Positions 53,492 to 63,043 of a stretch of DNA of 64,000 nt are shown piece by piece. Made by a program: the position numbers and the translations under genes. The number at the start of each line of letters is the position of its first letter. The first letter of the stretch is position 1. Below the pieces are notes generated by a model that was not told where the DNA came from, did not search any database, and was given only the letters and a program-made list of their open reading frames with translations. Source of the stretch: Gemmatimonadota bacterium (lineage in GTDB: Bacteria > Latescibacterota > UBA2968 > UBA8231); contig JABJJN010000024.1 of NCBI GenBank assembly GCA_018660835.1, positions 187,663 through 251,662 of the forward strand, in the 5' to 3' direction.

Positions 53492-54406
53492 CTACAACCC
53501 CAGATCGGCCTTGGCTTCGTCGACTTGCACGATCAGCGACGTGAGTAGCAGATCATCGTAGCCATCAAAATCGTGTTCGGCCACACGACAACGACTTGAG
53601 ATGGGTACGCCTCGACGATGTAAGAATCGTTTGGCACTCTGCGGATATTTCAGCCTCACCGCCGCATCCAGCGACGCGAGGCGATGCTGCAGTTGCTCAG
53701 CCTTGGCGGGCTCATCGACGTGGTGGGCACACAACCAGGTGAATAGCTCCGGATAGTAGTTGGCAGCGATGGGCGATACACCGGCCACCCCCATCTGCAA
53801 TGACGGCAACGCGGAGATCGTCGCCGCATTGAACATGCGCAGACCCGAACCAGCCACGGCTTGAATCTTTGGTTGAATTCGGTCGGGCGCCCGATCGGTG
53901 TCTTTCATGTAGACGAAACGTGCAGTCGTCGCCGCCCACTCCAACAACTGCGGCGACAGATTTCGATGAAACGGTTGCGGGCACTCATACAGACCAAGCT
54001 CAATGGAGTCTGTCGCTTCGATGAGCTGCTCCAGCGCGTTTTGTAGTGGCCCTTCGCCCGCCTCTGCCCCCACCAGCTGATTTGGCAGAATCACCACACC
54101 GTTGACACCCGTATCTGACATACGCCGGATGAACTGCGCTTGCCAGGCAACGGGACCACCAAAGGTGCCCACCGCGACGATCGGGACACGACCCGCCGTG
54201 CGTTCAACCACGCGTTGGGCCAGTTGCAGTCGCTCCTCATCGGACAATTCATACATCTCACTGGACTGACACACAGCGAACAACCCGCTCGCCCCCTGCT
54301 CGATGTAGAATTCGGTCAGCGCATCTACACCCGCCATATCCAGTGCGCCCTCGTCGTCGAAGGCGGTGAGCATGACTGGCCATAGGCCGTGATAGGGTAC
54401 GTTCAT
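53492..54406 (-). CDS. DHDPS/N-acetylneuraminate lyase family aldolase
   Basis: 304 aa. The Schiff-base Lys lies in ARFVYMKDTDRAPD; GASGLFAVCQSSEMYELSDE is the G-x-x-x-x... pyruvate-binding entry, with SSE in place of the usual GTTGE; YECPQPFHRNLS replaces the Tyr-containing YNVP. Cleaves or forms a 2-keto-3-deoxy acid, fitting sugar-acid catabolism. ATG 54406 chosen as homology start; the divergent sulfatase begins 180 bp away. Confidence 0.88.
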   Translation of the reverse strand: MNVPYHGLWPVMLTAFDDEGALDMAGVDALTEFYIEQGASGLFAVCQSSEMYELSDEERLQLAQRVVERTAGRVPIVAVGTFGGPVAWQAQFIRRMSDTGVNGVVILPNQLVGAEAGEGPLQNALEQLIEATDSIELGLYECPQPFHRNLSPQLLEWAATTARFVYMKDTDRAPDRIQPKIQAVAGSGLRMFNAATISALPSLQMGVAGVSPIAANYYPELFTWLCAHHVDEPAKAEQLQHRLASLDAAVRLKYPQSAKRFLHRRGVPISSRCRVAEHDFDGYDDLLLTSLIVQVDEAKADLGL

Positions 54407-54589
54407 CTGAGTCTCGTTTTTTTTGCTCTCATGGCTCGTACCTGGTGACTGTCGGTAGCCGCAGGTAAGTGTGCGATTTCGCATGCCCGGGCCTGGTCAG
54501 GTTGCTATGTTGTACTTCCGTAGAACGTAGGTGGTGCTGAGGCCACATCAACATCCGTGCTCAGATCCCCGTTCCTTGTGGAGACTATC

Positions 54590-55999
54590 GTGGCCAATCG
54601 TCCGAACATTCTCTTCTTCTTTACCGATGACCAGCGCTACGATACGATCGGCGCCCTCGGACACGCACACATTCAAACACCACACATAGACGAGATCGTC
54701 GAACGCGGTACGGTTTGCTCCGATGCCTACATCATGGGGGGAAGTTGCGGTGCCGTCTGTCAGCCCTCACGCGCCATGCTAATGACGGGTCGGAGTCTCT
54801 ATCACCTGCAGCACACGGGGGGACAGATTCCCGCAGAGCACGCCCTGCTGGGCGAGACCCTGGGTGAAGCCGGCTACGACACCTTTGGCACCGGCAAATG
54901 GCACAATGGACCCAATGCCTACGCCCGCTCCTTCAGTCACGGTGCCGAGATCTTCTTCGGTGGCATGGACGATCATTGGAATGTGCCCGCCTGTGACTTT
55001 GATCCGACCGGTCTCTACGATCAGCGCTTGCCGCAGACCGTCGACTTCCACACGCAGCAGATACGACACAGAACGGCCGATCATGTGCGCGCTGGCGTGC
55101 ACTCAACCGAGTTGTTCGCCGACGCGACGATCGACTTTCTGCACCGTCGCCATGCGAATGATGCCCCTTTTTTCGCCTACTTGTCTTTCATGGCGCCTCA
55201 TGATCCACGCACGATGCCCGAAAAATACCTCGACATGTACCCCGCCTCAGACATGGAGCTTCCCGCCAACTTTCTCGAAGAGCATCCCTTCGACAATGGC
55301 GAGCTGAATACTCGCGACGAAGTCCTGGCAGCGCACCCGCGCACAGAGGATGAGACGCGCGCGCATCTGGCTGCCTACTACGCCATGATCAGCCATCTTG
55401 ATCATCACGTGGGTCGCGTCCTGGGTGCCGTCGATGAAGCAGGATTACGTGAGGAGACGATCGTCGTGTTTGCCGGAGACAATGGCCTTGCCGTCGGTCA
55501 GCATGGTCTGTTTGGCAAACAGAGCGTCTACGATCACGCCGTCCATGTACCACTCATTTTCGCCGGGCCTGGAATCCCGGAGGGGCAGCAACGAGATGCC
55601 CTCGTCGGTCTGATCGACATCTTCCCCACCTTGTGTGATCTGTCCGATGTGGACATTCCCGACACCGTTGAAGGTTGCAGTCTGGTTCCCGTCATCGACG
55701 ATGAAGAGGAGTCGGTGCGGGAAACCTTCCACTATGCCTACCGGCATCTGATGCGCGGTGTACGCGATGAGGCCGGACTCAAACTGATTGAAACCGCCAC
55801 CGGCGATGCTCGCCACACGCAGCTGTTTGATCTGGCTGAGGATCCGTTGGAGACGACAGATCTGAGCCGTGTCGACGAACACGCCGATAGTCTGGCAGCA
55901 CTACGCACAGCACTACAGACGGGTTGGTGTGACGAACTCGGTGATACCGAGGGTGAGCAGGGCCGGGAATTCTGGCGACAGATAGAGTGGGCTCAGTAG
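54590..55999 (+). CDS. Cys-type sulfatase (CQPSR)
   Basis: 469 aa. NRPNILFFFTDDQRYDTIGA, then AVCQPSRAMLMTGRSLYHLQ with the C-x-P-S-R formylglycine motif, TGKWHNGP and VVFAGDNGLAVGQHGLFGKQ. GTG 54590 is the start: GGAG sits a few bases ahead and the longer frame has no homology. No signal peptide. Requires formylglycine maturation. Confidence 0.92.
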   Translation: MANRPNILFFFTDDQRYDTIGALGHAHIQTPHIDEIVERGTVCSDAYIMGGSCGAVCQPSRAMLMTGRSLYHLQHTGGQIPAEHALLGETLGEAGYDTFGTGKWHNGPNAYARSFSHGAEIFFGGMDDHWNVPACDFDPTGLYDQRLPQTVDFHTQQIRHRTADHVRAGVHSTELFADATIDFLHRRHANDAPFFAYLSFMAPHDPRTMPEKYLDMYPASDMELPANFLEEHPFDNGELNTRDEVLAAHPRTEDETRAHLAAYYAMISHLDHHVGRVLGAVDEAGLREETIVVFAGDNGLAVGQHGLFGKQSVYDHAVHVPLIFAGPGIPEGQQRDALVGLIDIFPTLCDLSDVDIPDTVEGCSLVPVIDDEEESVRETFHYAYRHLMRGVRDEAGLKLIETATGDARHTQLFDLAEDPLETTDLSRVDEHADSLAALRTALQTGWCDELGDTEGEQGREFWRQIEWAQ

Positions 56000-56040
56000 A
56001 CGGCCCAGGGCGGGCTGCTACATCACCGGAACGCGCCCGA

Positions 56041-57000
56041 TCAGGCCCTCGACCCCACGCGTCCACGTGCGGCACCGACAAGGGCTCCCCCGATGGCAGC
56101 AAAGGTGCGATGGTTGAGGGGGAATTCTAAGAAGACGTGCACCAGACTCAACGTGAACAGGGCGCTCACACCGATGCGATAGTCAATGGCAAACACGGCG
56201 ATCGATAGGAGCCACAGACCGATGATCGTCAGCGCCCTCGGCCGCGAAATGTCCGCCCAGCCAATGACACGTGTCTTCGTAAACCAATTCAGGTAGTGGT
56301 AGGTGTAGGCGAAGGCGATAAACCGCATGACACGAGTAAAGGTCTGTGCATTCGATTCCATGCCGAAGAGCGTGATGAATTCGCGTGGGATCACTGCAAG
56401 ACGGTCCATACTCAGGCGGATGTACTCGGTCACCGGGCCCGATAGGGGTAGATCGACAACGAAGAAGAAGGCTCCGCAAACGGTGAAGACAGCTACCGAC
56501 AGCCAACCCGAAAGCAACCGATTCTTCAGATTGCCGTAGACGATGAAAGCCCCCGTGAAGAGATAGACATGCACGAGGCTCGGAACAAAGAGCGCGAAGA
56601 ACAGGGCAATCCCATCAACGCGACAGACGATGCCGGCACAGATCAGCCCCAGGACACCGAGAGCGATTTTGTGGAAGGGTCGACGCAACCAGACCATCCC
56701 TGCCGCCGCCACGAGGGCACAGCCGGCAAACAGTCCGTCCCACACGAGCCCGACGAACGCACCCTGACCAAAGAAAAACCGCAGAGCCAGGGGCACCGTC
56801 AGCAGCAGGAGAAAAACGAAATCCCAGCGGCCCGTGGTGAAATAGTTGCGGTCATGGAGCCATGAGATCTGTGTCAGATAGTGCGCGGGACCGAGAATCG
56901 CATAGGCAAAGAGGAACAACTCAAAAGGAATGATCGCAGCGATCGCGACGGACGTCATCATCAGACCTGTGTTGAGATGATTGATCTGATTCAGCGTCAT
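56041..57000 (-). CDS. Polytopic membrane protein of unknown function
   Basis: 319 aa with about nine TM helices. His-bearing blocks stand out at helix ends: LGPAHYLTQISWLHDRNYF, FVPSLVHVYLFTGAF, FAYTYHYLNWFTKTRVIGWA and SLVHVFLEFPLNHRTF. This arrangement recalls di-iron or metal-dependent membrane enzymes, but no family is recognised. It is the last gene of a coupled set: its ATG overlaps the sulfatase stop, and the sulfatase ATG overlaps the IMPase stop. It may move or modify the sulfatase's product. Confidence 0.7.
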   Translation of the reverse strand: MTLNQINHLNTGLMMTSVAIAAIIPFELFLFAYAILGPAHYLTQISWLHDRNYFTTGRWDFVFLLLLTVPLALRFFFGQGAFVGLVWDGLFAGCALVAAAGMVWLRRPFHKIALGVLGLICAGIVCRVDGIALFFALFVPSLVHVYLFTGAFIVYGNLKNRLLSGWLSVAVFTVCGAFFFVVDLPLSGPVTEYIRLSMDRLAVIPREFITLFGMESNAQTFTRVMRFIAFAYTYHYLNWFTKTRVIGWADISRPRALTIIGLWLLSIAVFAIDYRIGVSALFTLSLVHVFLEFPLNHRTFAAIGGALVGAARGRVGSRA

Positions 57001-58733
57001 GTGCCCTCTCGATCAACCTCAACATAGAGTGCCGGAATGAAATGACCGCTGCGTGCTGTCGCGCGGGGTGCCTCTGTGTGCAGCCACGCCTCCAGCCGGG
57101 CGGGCCCCTGAGGCAGACAGAGTCCCGCTAGAATCGTGAGTCGAGTGCCCGCTGCCACCGGTGTCGACCACAGGTTGTCATCGACAGACACGAAGGCAGT
57201 ACCGGCGGGGAGATCCTCCCGCCACGTAAGGTGCACATCGTATTGCGCCTCCTCTTCGACCCTAACCGCCCACACACCACGAATTCGATCGTTGCGCCAA
57301 CCCTCGTCGCCGATCGTGCGCCAGTCATTCTGTGACAAGACTACCGGATTCTCATGGATCGTACCCAGAGGAATCGCCACAGGATCAAAGGTGCGGCCCC
57401 CACGCGTCGTACACACGTCCTCGAACCACATGTCATAGCGGCGGCGCATCGCCGTGACTCGATCTGGTTCCTGTGCCGCCAGATCCACACGCTCTTGGGA
57501 GTCTGCCTGTAGATCGTAGAGTTCGTCCGCCGCATCCTCTGCAGGTCGCGTCAGCTTCCAGCGTTGATCAATGACGGCGTAGTTCCGATAACGCACCGGC
57601 GCATCACCACGATGCCAATGCATGAAGACATCTCGATCGGCCCAGTCCTGCGGTTGTGTCTCCCCCGTCAGTAGCGGCACCAGCGAATGACCGTCCGTCG
57701 CCGGCCCATCCGTCGGCTTGATCAGTTCTGCCCCTGCCAGTTGGGCGAGGGTCGGCAGCACGTCGACGGTTGCTGCGACGCGATCGATGTCACGGCCCGC
57801 TGCCAGTGTTGTTGGCCAGCGCCAGAAACTTGGCGTTTGAATACCCCCTTGATACATCGACCCCTTGATCCCACGCAGACCGGCGTTGAATCGTTGTCCC
57901 TCATCGCCTGCTGATGAACCACAGGGGCCATGATCGGAGGTGAAAATAATGAGCGTCTTGTGCGCCAGACCAAGTTCATCCACATGGTCCATCACCCTGC
58001 CCACATTGTGATCGATGTTCGTCACCATACCATACAGGCGAGCGTGTGTTTCATTCACCCCCGCTCGCCGATAGGGCTCCACCCACTCGTCAGCGATCTG
58101 CAGCGGCGTGTGCGGCGCATTGAAAGCGAGATAGGCGAAGAAAGGCTGATCTGCTGTTTGGACGTTCGCATCCTCAACAGCCGTGTTCTGGGCAGCATGC
58201 GAAATGAACTCCAGGCATGCGTCGGTAAACACATCGGTGCAGTAGCCGCGACTGTCTGCCAAGGAGCCATTGCGCACCAGCACCGGATCAAAATAGCTGT
58301 CGTGCTCGCGTAAATGATTGGCTGGTACGTCCCCAGGCTGGCCGATGCCGCCCGACCGATGCACGAGGGTCTCGTCGAATCCAAGATCGTTGGGCCGTGA
58401 CGGATAATTGTCACCCAGGTGCCATTTGCCAAAAGCGCCCGTTCGATAACCTGCGGCAGCCAATGTCCGTGCAATCGTCGGTTCCTGCGGATCAATGGCT
58501 GCACGACCACAGTAGGTATCGAAAGCCCGCGTGCGCAGATGCCAGCGTCCGGTGAGGATGCCGGCGCGCGCCGGTGTACACAGTGGACCCGAACAGTATC
58601 GCGTCAGTCGTGACGACTCCGCATGCATCTGATCCAGTCGGGGTGTGCTGGTGTGTGGATTGCCGTGGCAGGCGAGATCACCCCAGCCCAGATCATCGCA
58701 GATAATGAAGATGACGTTTGGCTGAGTCGTCAT
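56997..58733 (-). CDS. Cys-type sulfatase (CTPAR)
   Basis: 578 aa. PNVIFIICDDLGWGDLACHG, GPLCTPARAGILTGRWHLRT (formylglycine C-x-P-x-R), GKWHLGDNYPSRPNDLGFDE and IFTSDHGPCGSSAGDEGQRF. A C-terminal beta-rich extension of about 110 residues (VALSQNDWRTIGDEG onward) is added to the normal core and may bind carbohydrate. No signal peptide. Coupled by ATGA overlaps to both neighbours. Confidence 0.92.
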   Translation of the reverse strand: MTTQPNVIFIICDDLGWGDLACHGNPHTSTPRLDQMHAESSRLTRYCSGPLCTPARAGILTGRWHLRTRAFDTYCGRAAIDPQEPTIARTLAAAGYRTGAFGKWHLGDNYPSRPNDLGFDETLVHRSGGIGQPGDVPANHLREHDSYFDPVLVRNGSLADSRGYCTDVFTDACLEFISHAAQNTAVEDANVQTADQPFFAYLAFNAPHTPLQIADEWVEPYRRAGVNETHARLYGMVTNIDHNVGRVMDHVDELGLAHKTLIIFTSDHGPCGSSAGDEGQRFNAGLRGIKGSMYQGGIQTPSFWRWPTTLAAGRDIDRVAATVDVLPTLAQLAGAELIKPTDGPATDGHSLVPLLTGETQPQDWADRDVFMHWHRGDAPVRYRNYAVIDQRWKLTRPAEDAADELYDLQADSQERVDLAAQEPDRVTAMRRRYDMWFEDVCTTRGGRTFDPVAIPLGTIHENPVVLSQNDWRTIGDEGWRNDRIRGVWAVRVEEEAQYDVHLTWREDLPAGTAFVSVDDNLWSTPVAAGTRLTILAGLCLPQGPARLEAWLHTEAPRATARSGHFIPALYVEVDREGT

Positions 58734-59518
58734 GGTTGTAAGTCGCCCACCGTATCGATAAGGAAGTCGTGGATGGCTCCATTGGATACGATCGTATACG
58801 TGCTCTGCCCATCCCAGTCACGACCGTGCCAATCGCTGACGCGTCCGCCTGCCTCTTCTACCAGAACCATCCCGGCGGCGAAATCCCACAATTCGTCACC
58901 CGAGCAGATCCAGGCATCGCCAGAGCCTGCGGCGACAAAGGAGAGCTCCACCGCAGTGGATCCCAAGGTGCGCGGGTAGCTGGTGACGGCAAAGCGGGAC
59001 AGGGCCGCGCCATAACGTGTCCGATGTTCGGCAGCATAGCCGTGGGTCAGAAAGATCACGGCCAGAGAGGGGTCAGCCGTGGCCGCTACGTGGAGTCGCT
59101 GCTGATTGCGCCAGGCACCCAGACCGCGTTCGGCAAGATAGAGTTCCTCTGTCACGGGATGGTAGATCACACCGAGAGACAGTTGTCCGCCCAGGCGCAG
59201 CCCGATCGATACAGCGCACAGTGAAAGCCGGCGGGAAAAGTTCGTCGTGCCATCCACGGGATCGATGATCCACAGATCACCCTCCGTGTCTCCTCCAGCT
59301 TCCTCGCTCAATACACCATGACTTGAGCCGGATAACACTTCGAAGATCGCCGCTTCCGCGGCAAGATCGGTTTCCGTCACCTCACCTTTGCCGTCCTTGA
59401 GTTGAATCGTCGACGGTTGCGCATGGAAGCGCTCGCGGATCAGTTCTCCCGCAGTGAGTGCCGCTTTCACGGCCAACTGCAGATCATCTGAAGAGCCAGC
59501 AGGGAGTGCAAAAGTCAT
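58730..59518 (-). CDS. Inositol monophosphatase family protein
   Basis: 262 aa. WIIDPVDGTTNFSRRL is the D-P-x-D-G-T metal site, preceded by LSEEAGGD (Glu) and followed by ELWDFAAGMVLVEEAGGRVS (W-D-x-x-A). Li-sensitive Mg-dependent phosphatase: inositol-1-phosphate, or 3'-phosphoadenosine 5'-phosphate. The latter would suit a sulfatase operon, but that is only a guess. ATG 59518 (MTFALPAG) is preferred to the longer frame. Confidence 0.9.
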   Translation of the reverse strand: MTFALPAGSSDDLQLAVKAALTAGELIRERFHAQPSTIQLKDGKGEVTETDLAAEAAIFEVLSGSSHGVLSEEAGGDTEGDLWIIDPVDGTTNFSRRLSLCAVSIGLRLGGQLSLGVIYHPVTEELYLAERGLGAWRNQQRLHVAATADPSLAVIFLTHGYAAEHRTRYGAALSRFAVTSYPRTLGSTAVELSFVAAGSGDAWICSGDELWDFAAGMVLVEEAGGRVSDWHGRDWDGQSTYTIVSNGAIHDFLIDTVGDLQP

Positions 59519-59700
59519 GGGGCAACTCACAGGAAGGGGCAATTCACAGGTGAATGAACAAAGACAGCATCGACGGATGCCTTGTCCAATCATGTCACCT
59601 TCTTTGCTCACCCATGTCACCGTCCCGTGGCAGATTCTCTCGCCGCGGGCATCTGCCTCAGACCAACAGGCCACGGCACGGTCGTTGCATCGATCTTTCC

Positions 59701-60582
59701 ATGACCGCTTCTGTGCAATCAGCTGCAACCATCGGCATCGACGCCCATCTCGTTCATGTGGAGGTCGACACCGACCGTTCCCTGCCATCCTTCACGCTCG
59801 TTGGTCTACCTGATTCGGCCATAAGGGAGAGCCGCGAGCGCGTGATGGCAGCAATACGCAATGCCGGTTTTCAGTGGCCGCGGCGCCGCGTCACGGTCAA
59901 TCTCGCCCCCGCCAATCTGCGCAAGGAAGGCTCTGCCTTCGATCTGGCCATCGCCATCGGCATCCTCGTCGCCTCCGAACAGATTCGTGCGGACACCTTG
60001 GCCGACTTTGCTCTGCTCGGCGAACTCTCGCTTGATGGCTCCCTGCGTCCCGTGCGCGGCCTGCTGGCCATGGCATCCGGTCTGGGTGAGCGCGGTGTCT
60101 ATGCGATCATCGTGCCCAAGGCGAATGCGACGGAGGCTGCCATGGCAGCAGGGCCCGTCGTATATCCTGCCGAGTCGCTGGATGACGCCGTCGAAATCCT
60201 CGCGGGAAGTGTGCGAATTCGACCGTGCGTTGTGGATGTTGAGCAGACATTGCACGAGGACGATGCGCGCAACCCGGCCAACGTCGCCACCGATTTCCGC
60301 GATGTCGCAGGACAGCTGGCCGCCAAGCGTGCTCTGGAGGTGGCCGCCGCGGGGGGGCACAACCTGTTGCTGCTGGGTCCACCGGGGTCAGGCAAGACCA
60401 TGCTCGCGCGTCGAGTACCCACCATTCTGTCGACACCGACGGTGGACGAGGCACTCGAGGTGACAAAAGTCCACTCTGTCGCAGGACTGCTGCCTGCCTC
60501 TCAACCACTGGTTCGACGCCGCCCCTTCCGTGCGCCGCACCATTCGATCTCTGATGTTACAGATCTATCAGTGGTGGTATGA
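59701..60582 (+). pseudogene. comM: ComM/YifB Mg-chelatase-like ATPase, C-terminally truncated
   Basis: Reads as a normal ComM N-terminus: [40 protein letters not shown] and the Walker [13 protein letters not shown] (about residue 226). It continues through [14 protein letters not shown] and then leaves the family consensus (expected AGLIGGG), ending nine codons later. Some 200 residues including Walker B and the C-terminal domain are missing. The switch falls at about 60556, exactly where composition becomes AT-rich. ComM is the hexameric helicase that extends recombination branches in natural transformation; this copy cannot work. ATG 59701 matches the conserved start. Confidence 0.85.
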
Positions 60583-60910
60583 TACCGATGACTTTCCGTT
60601 ACCTCGTCAGAATCGACCGTGACTTCTTCTTAAACGAGGTTTTGGAGACAGATATTCAGGTCAGTTTGATAGGAATGTGACTGACAGGTTTCACAGATCA
60701 CCTGTCTATCAGAAGTTTTCCCTACGGCTCGAAAATGAAGTGGTATTTCTCAGCCGGTTTGTGAAATGTTTAGAATGCTTTTCGGTAGGTGACCTCAGGT
60801 TTTCTACACAAGAAAACGGGACCGAGTGATTCATTCTCCCGGTCCCGTTTGTTCTTCCATGCTGATTTATTGGACAGTATTACTCGAATAGCTTACCTGA
60901 GATTGCCCCC
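60556..60910. other. Start of AT-rich segment; no gene
   Basis: Begins at the comM break with GTTACAGATCTATCAG. A related pattern, CAGATC ... TATCAG, recurs at 60694-60713. No transposase, integrase or complete end repeat is seen. The stretch ends in a hairpin and the lysine-rich gene tail. Confidence 0.5.
60811..60850. terminator. Bidirectional hairpin, copy 1
   Basis: AAACGGGACC (60814-60823) pairs perfectly with GGTCCCGTTT (60841-60850). T-rich tracts flank both sides (GTTCTTCC on plus, TTTTCTT on minus). It lies ~60 bp after the minus-strand lysine-rich tail. A diverged copy is at 63721-63757. Confidence 0.8.
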
Positions 60911-61063
60911 CTACTTCCCAGATTTTCTATCCTTCTCTTCTTTCTTCTCTACAGCCTTCTTCTTCCACTTCTTGGCCAGTCCTAGAATCGTCCGTAGTTT
61001 CGTAGCCCAGTTTTTTGGTGTTTGTTTCCTACCTGTGACAGCCGTTTCAGATTTCAGGCCTTG
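60911..61063 (-). pseudogene. Lysine-rich 3' gene end, copy 1 (no start)
   Basis: A 50-codon open stretch after a stop, without ATG, that reads QTPKNWATKLRTILGL and then KKWKKKAVEKKEEKDRK before TAG. The basic tail resembles the gene end at 63846-64000. Interpreted as the detached 3' end of a gene whose body is missing. Confidence 0.5.
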
Positions 61064-61185
61064 TCAATGTTTTCTGTTGGATTTGAAACTGGGTCTGGTG
61101 TTTTTGAGCGGACTTGTGACCGTTGTTTACGACAAAGCACAGGATGGCTGTATTCAACTCGCTATGTACCCAATTTTGATTCACA

Positions 61186-61215
61186 GAAAAGAGCGATTGG
61201 CTCAGCCGATCGCTC
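61186..61215 (-). terminator. Rho-independent terminator after the 61.3-kb lipoprotein gene
   Basis: Stem 61191-61202 with 61204-61215 (one mismatch), followed on the minus strand by CTTTTCTG. It is about 120 bp past the stop at 61334. Confidence 0.7.
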
Positions 61216-61333
61216 CTCTGTACGGTCTTGAGATCTCTATGTCGGCCAGGACAAGTTTCCCTGTGCCGCCTACAAGAGCGGCTACACCTTGCCCAATCCA
61301 ACTTCTGCTGTCACAAGACTTCTAACAACTTAC

Positions 61334-61837
61334 TCAGAGCTCCTCTTCTACATCCAAGAAAATACCCTTGTGAACTTTTGCAAAGAAATCCACGTAGTGA
61401 CTCTCTTCATCAATTTGTTTGACATCCATAACCTCGCCCTTATTGTTCATTTTCTTGACCTGAAAAGTCACCCTTACCCGACATGTTTCCCCATACTCTG
61501 AAACGTTTGCCGTTACATCATAAAGCGAGTTCTTCGCCCATCGCGCATTTGCTCCACCGAAAAGCGCAGCAACAAATATATCTCCCCCACTCGAGACATC
61601 GACCTCCTTAGAGGCGGAAAGAAGGCCAAGGTCGGTGTTTGCATCCCTAATTATATAACCATCATCTTGAAGGACGTTTACCATCGCTTTGAGTACCGCC
61701 ATCGCATCAGATGTCTCGAATGTGCGCGTTTGGAACTGGCGCATCTCCATTTGGGTCTTGACTGGCGTTCCTGTTGTCGCACAGCCACCAAACGTCAACA
61801 GGCCTGCAAGAAGAACGACTGACTCTTTGGTACGCAT
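61334..61837 (-). CDS. Lipoprotein of unknown function
   Basis: 167 aa. Lipoprotein signal KESVVLLAGLLTFGGCATTG with lipobox. The mature part (RQFQTRTFETSDAMAVLKAM, VLQDDGYIIRDANTDLGLLS) has alternating alpha-beta pattern and resembles small envelope lipoproteins in which a beta sheet follows a helix; no family firmly recognised. AT-richer than genes before 60 kb. 29 bp downstream of the BamE-like gene on the same strand. Confidence 0.7.
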   Translation of the reverse strand: MRTKESVVLLAGLLTFGGCATTGTPVKTQMEMRQFQTRTFETSDAMAVLKAMVNVLQDDGYIIRDANTDLGLLSASKEVDVSSGGDIFVAALFGGANARWAKNSLYDVTANVSEYGETCRVRVTFQVKKMNNKGEVMDVKQIDEESHYVDFFAKVHKGIFLDVEEEL

Positions 61838-61866
61838 GATGTATTTGCCTCAGACTCGAGTTGCGT

Positions 61867-62295
61867 TTAGAACGTGCTGGAATGATAGGAAAACGTGTCC
61901 ACGAGGTGATTTGCGTCAAATTTGATGACTACGGTTAGTGTTTTCTGCGTCGAGGCTGCAGCGCCACTATTCCTTGAGCCGCCAATTAGTAAGAGAGTGC
62001 CGTATCCCTCACTTTTCGAGTAAGATACTTCAGATGATATTTTATCATAAATCCAAGTATCTCCGCCATCTTTAGCCTTGCTCACAATATTTGGTGCTCC
62101 TAGGGCCTCAGCGACAGTCGCTTGATCCATCCCCTTGTGGATTTCCATTTGGACTACACCGACTGTCAAATTGCGCTCATTAGTTGAGTGCAGTTTTTCT
62201 TGGTGAGGAGTCGAGGCACAGCCGATGCTGGCCAAAAACACGGTGCTCACGAGTCCTATGTGCGTATACTTAAGATTCCACATACTCATTCTCAT
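61867..62295 (-). CDS. SmpA/OmlA (BamE-like) lipoprotein
   Basis: 142 aa. Signal HIGLVSTVFLASIGCASTP with lipobox; the mature domain VGVVQMEIHKGMDQATVAEA, LGAPNIVSKAKDGGDTWIYD and a closing TLTVVIKFDANHLVDTFSY give the alpha-alpha-beta-beta-beta BamE/SmpA fold. Such domains assist outer-membrane assembly or envelope stability. Whether it replaces or adds to the chromosomal BamE is unknown. Confidence 0.78.
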   Translation of the reverse strand: MRMSMWNLKYTHIGLVSTVFLASIGCASTPHQEKLHSTNERNLTVGVVQMEIHKGMDQATVAEALGAPNIVSKAKDGGDTWIYDKISSEVSYSKSEGYGTLLLIGGSRNSGAAASTQKTLTVVIKFDANHLVDTFSYHSSTF

Positions 62296-62462
62296 ATCCC
62301 TTCAAAGGAAATGCACGCGGTGTGCATCTCCGTAACAGATTTGTGTCCATCCAGTTTCCACTGCTACTACGCTTTCGCTCCGGTTCAATCATGTTGAGTG
62401 GTTCTCAGTGACGTGTGGTGTCACGCAATTAAGACTTTGTTTTTATCGAAAAGTAGGCATAG

Positions 62463-62969
62463 TTACATCCCAAATCTATAGGCGACCTTAACAGCAAACC
62501 ACGTCCAGCTATCATTGCCGAGGTTGTAATCTGCAGTCACGTTTGCCGAGCCAAAGTTCCAACCAATTCCAGGGGAGATTACGTAGCCGGTATCCGTGAA
62601 TTCCTCCTTATCTCCAGAAAACTCAACGGTGCCAATCTTGTAAAGAAGGCCAGCATTTGCCTTGATAAATAGCCCTGGTTGATCGACGCCGTTCAGGTAG
62701 TACGCACCACCGATTGTGATTGGATAGCCGTACCACTGGATCTCGACGCCAAGAGCCTTGATTCCTCCATACGAAATAGCACCCAAATAGCTTGAGAGAA
62801 GAAGGTTATCATTAAGTGGGTGCAATCTTTGCACGTACAGTCCACCGCCACCGCCAGCCACGTCTTCAAAATCACCTAGTGGTGCGACAGATTCGATACC
62901 AATGTCCCAATCGGCTGACGCTGCAATGGGAAGTGCGAGAAGCATTACAGCGATGCTGAGTCTGCGCAT
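62463..62969 (-). CDS. Small outer-membrane beta-barrel-like protein
   Basis: 168 aa. Signal peptide MRRLSIAVMLLALPIAASA, then Gly/aromatic alternating strands (YLGAISYGGIKALGVEIQWY, GGAYYLNGVDQPGLFIKANA, FAVKVAYRFGM) characteristic of an 8-stranded outer-membrane barrel. ATG 62969 is the signal-peptide start; the open frame to 63053 overlaps the lipoprotein gene. Function unknown. Confidence 0.75.
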   Translation of the reverse strand: MRRLSIAVMLLALPIAASADWDIGIESVAPLGDFEDVAGGGGGLYVQRLHPLNDNLLLSSYLGAISYGGIKALGVEIQWYGYPITIGGAYYLNGVDQPGLFIKANAGLLYKIGTVEFSGDKEEFTDTGYVISPGIGWNFGSANVTADYNLGNDSWTWFAVKVAYRFGM

Positions 62970-63043
62970 GATGTGATTTTTCCCCCTTTTGTTTGATGAC
63001 CCTGAAAAACTCCTGAAGTCTACGTTCGTAAAGCTTTTAGTTG

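Noticed and set aside
60789..61325. 178-aa plus-strand reading frame
   Set aside because: It crosses a terminator hairpin and is antisense to the lysine-rich gene tail; the Phe/Leu-rich translation is the complement of Lys/Glu codons.
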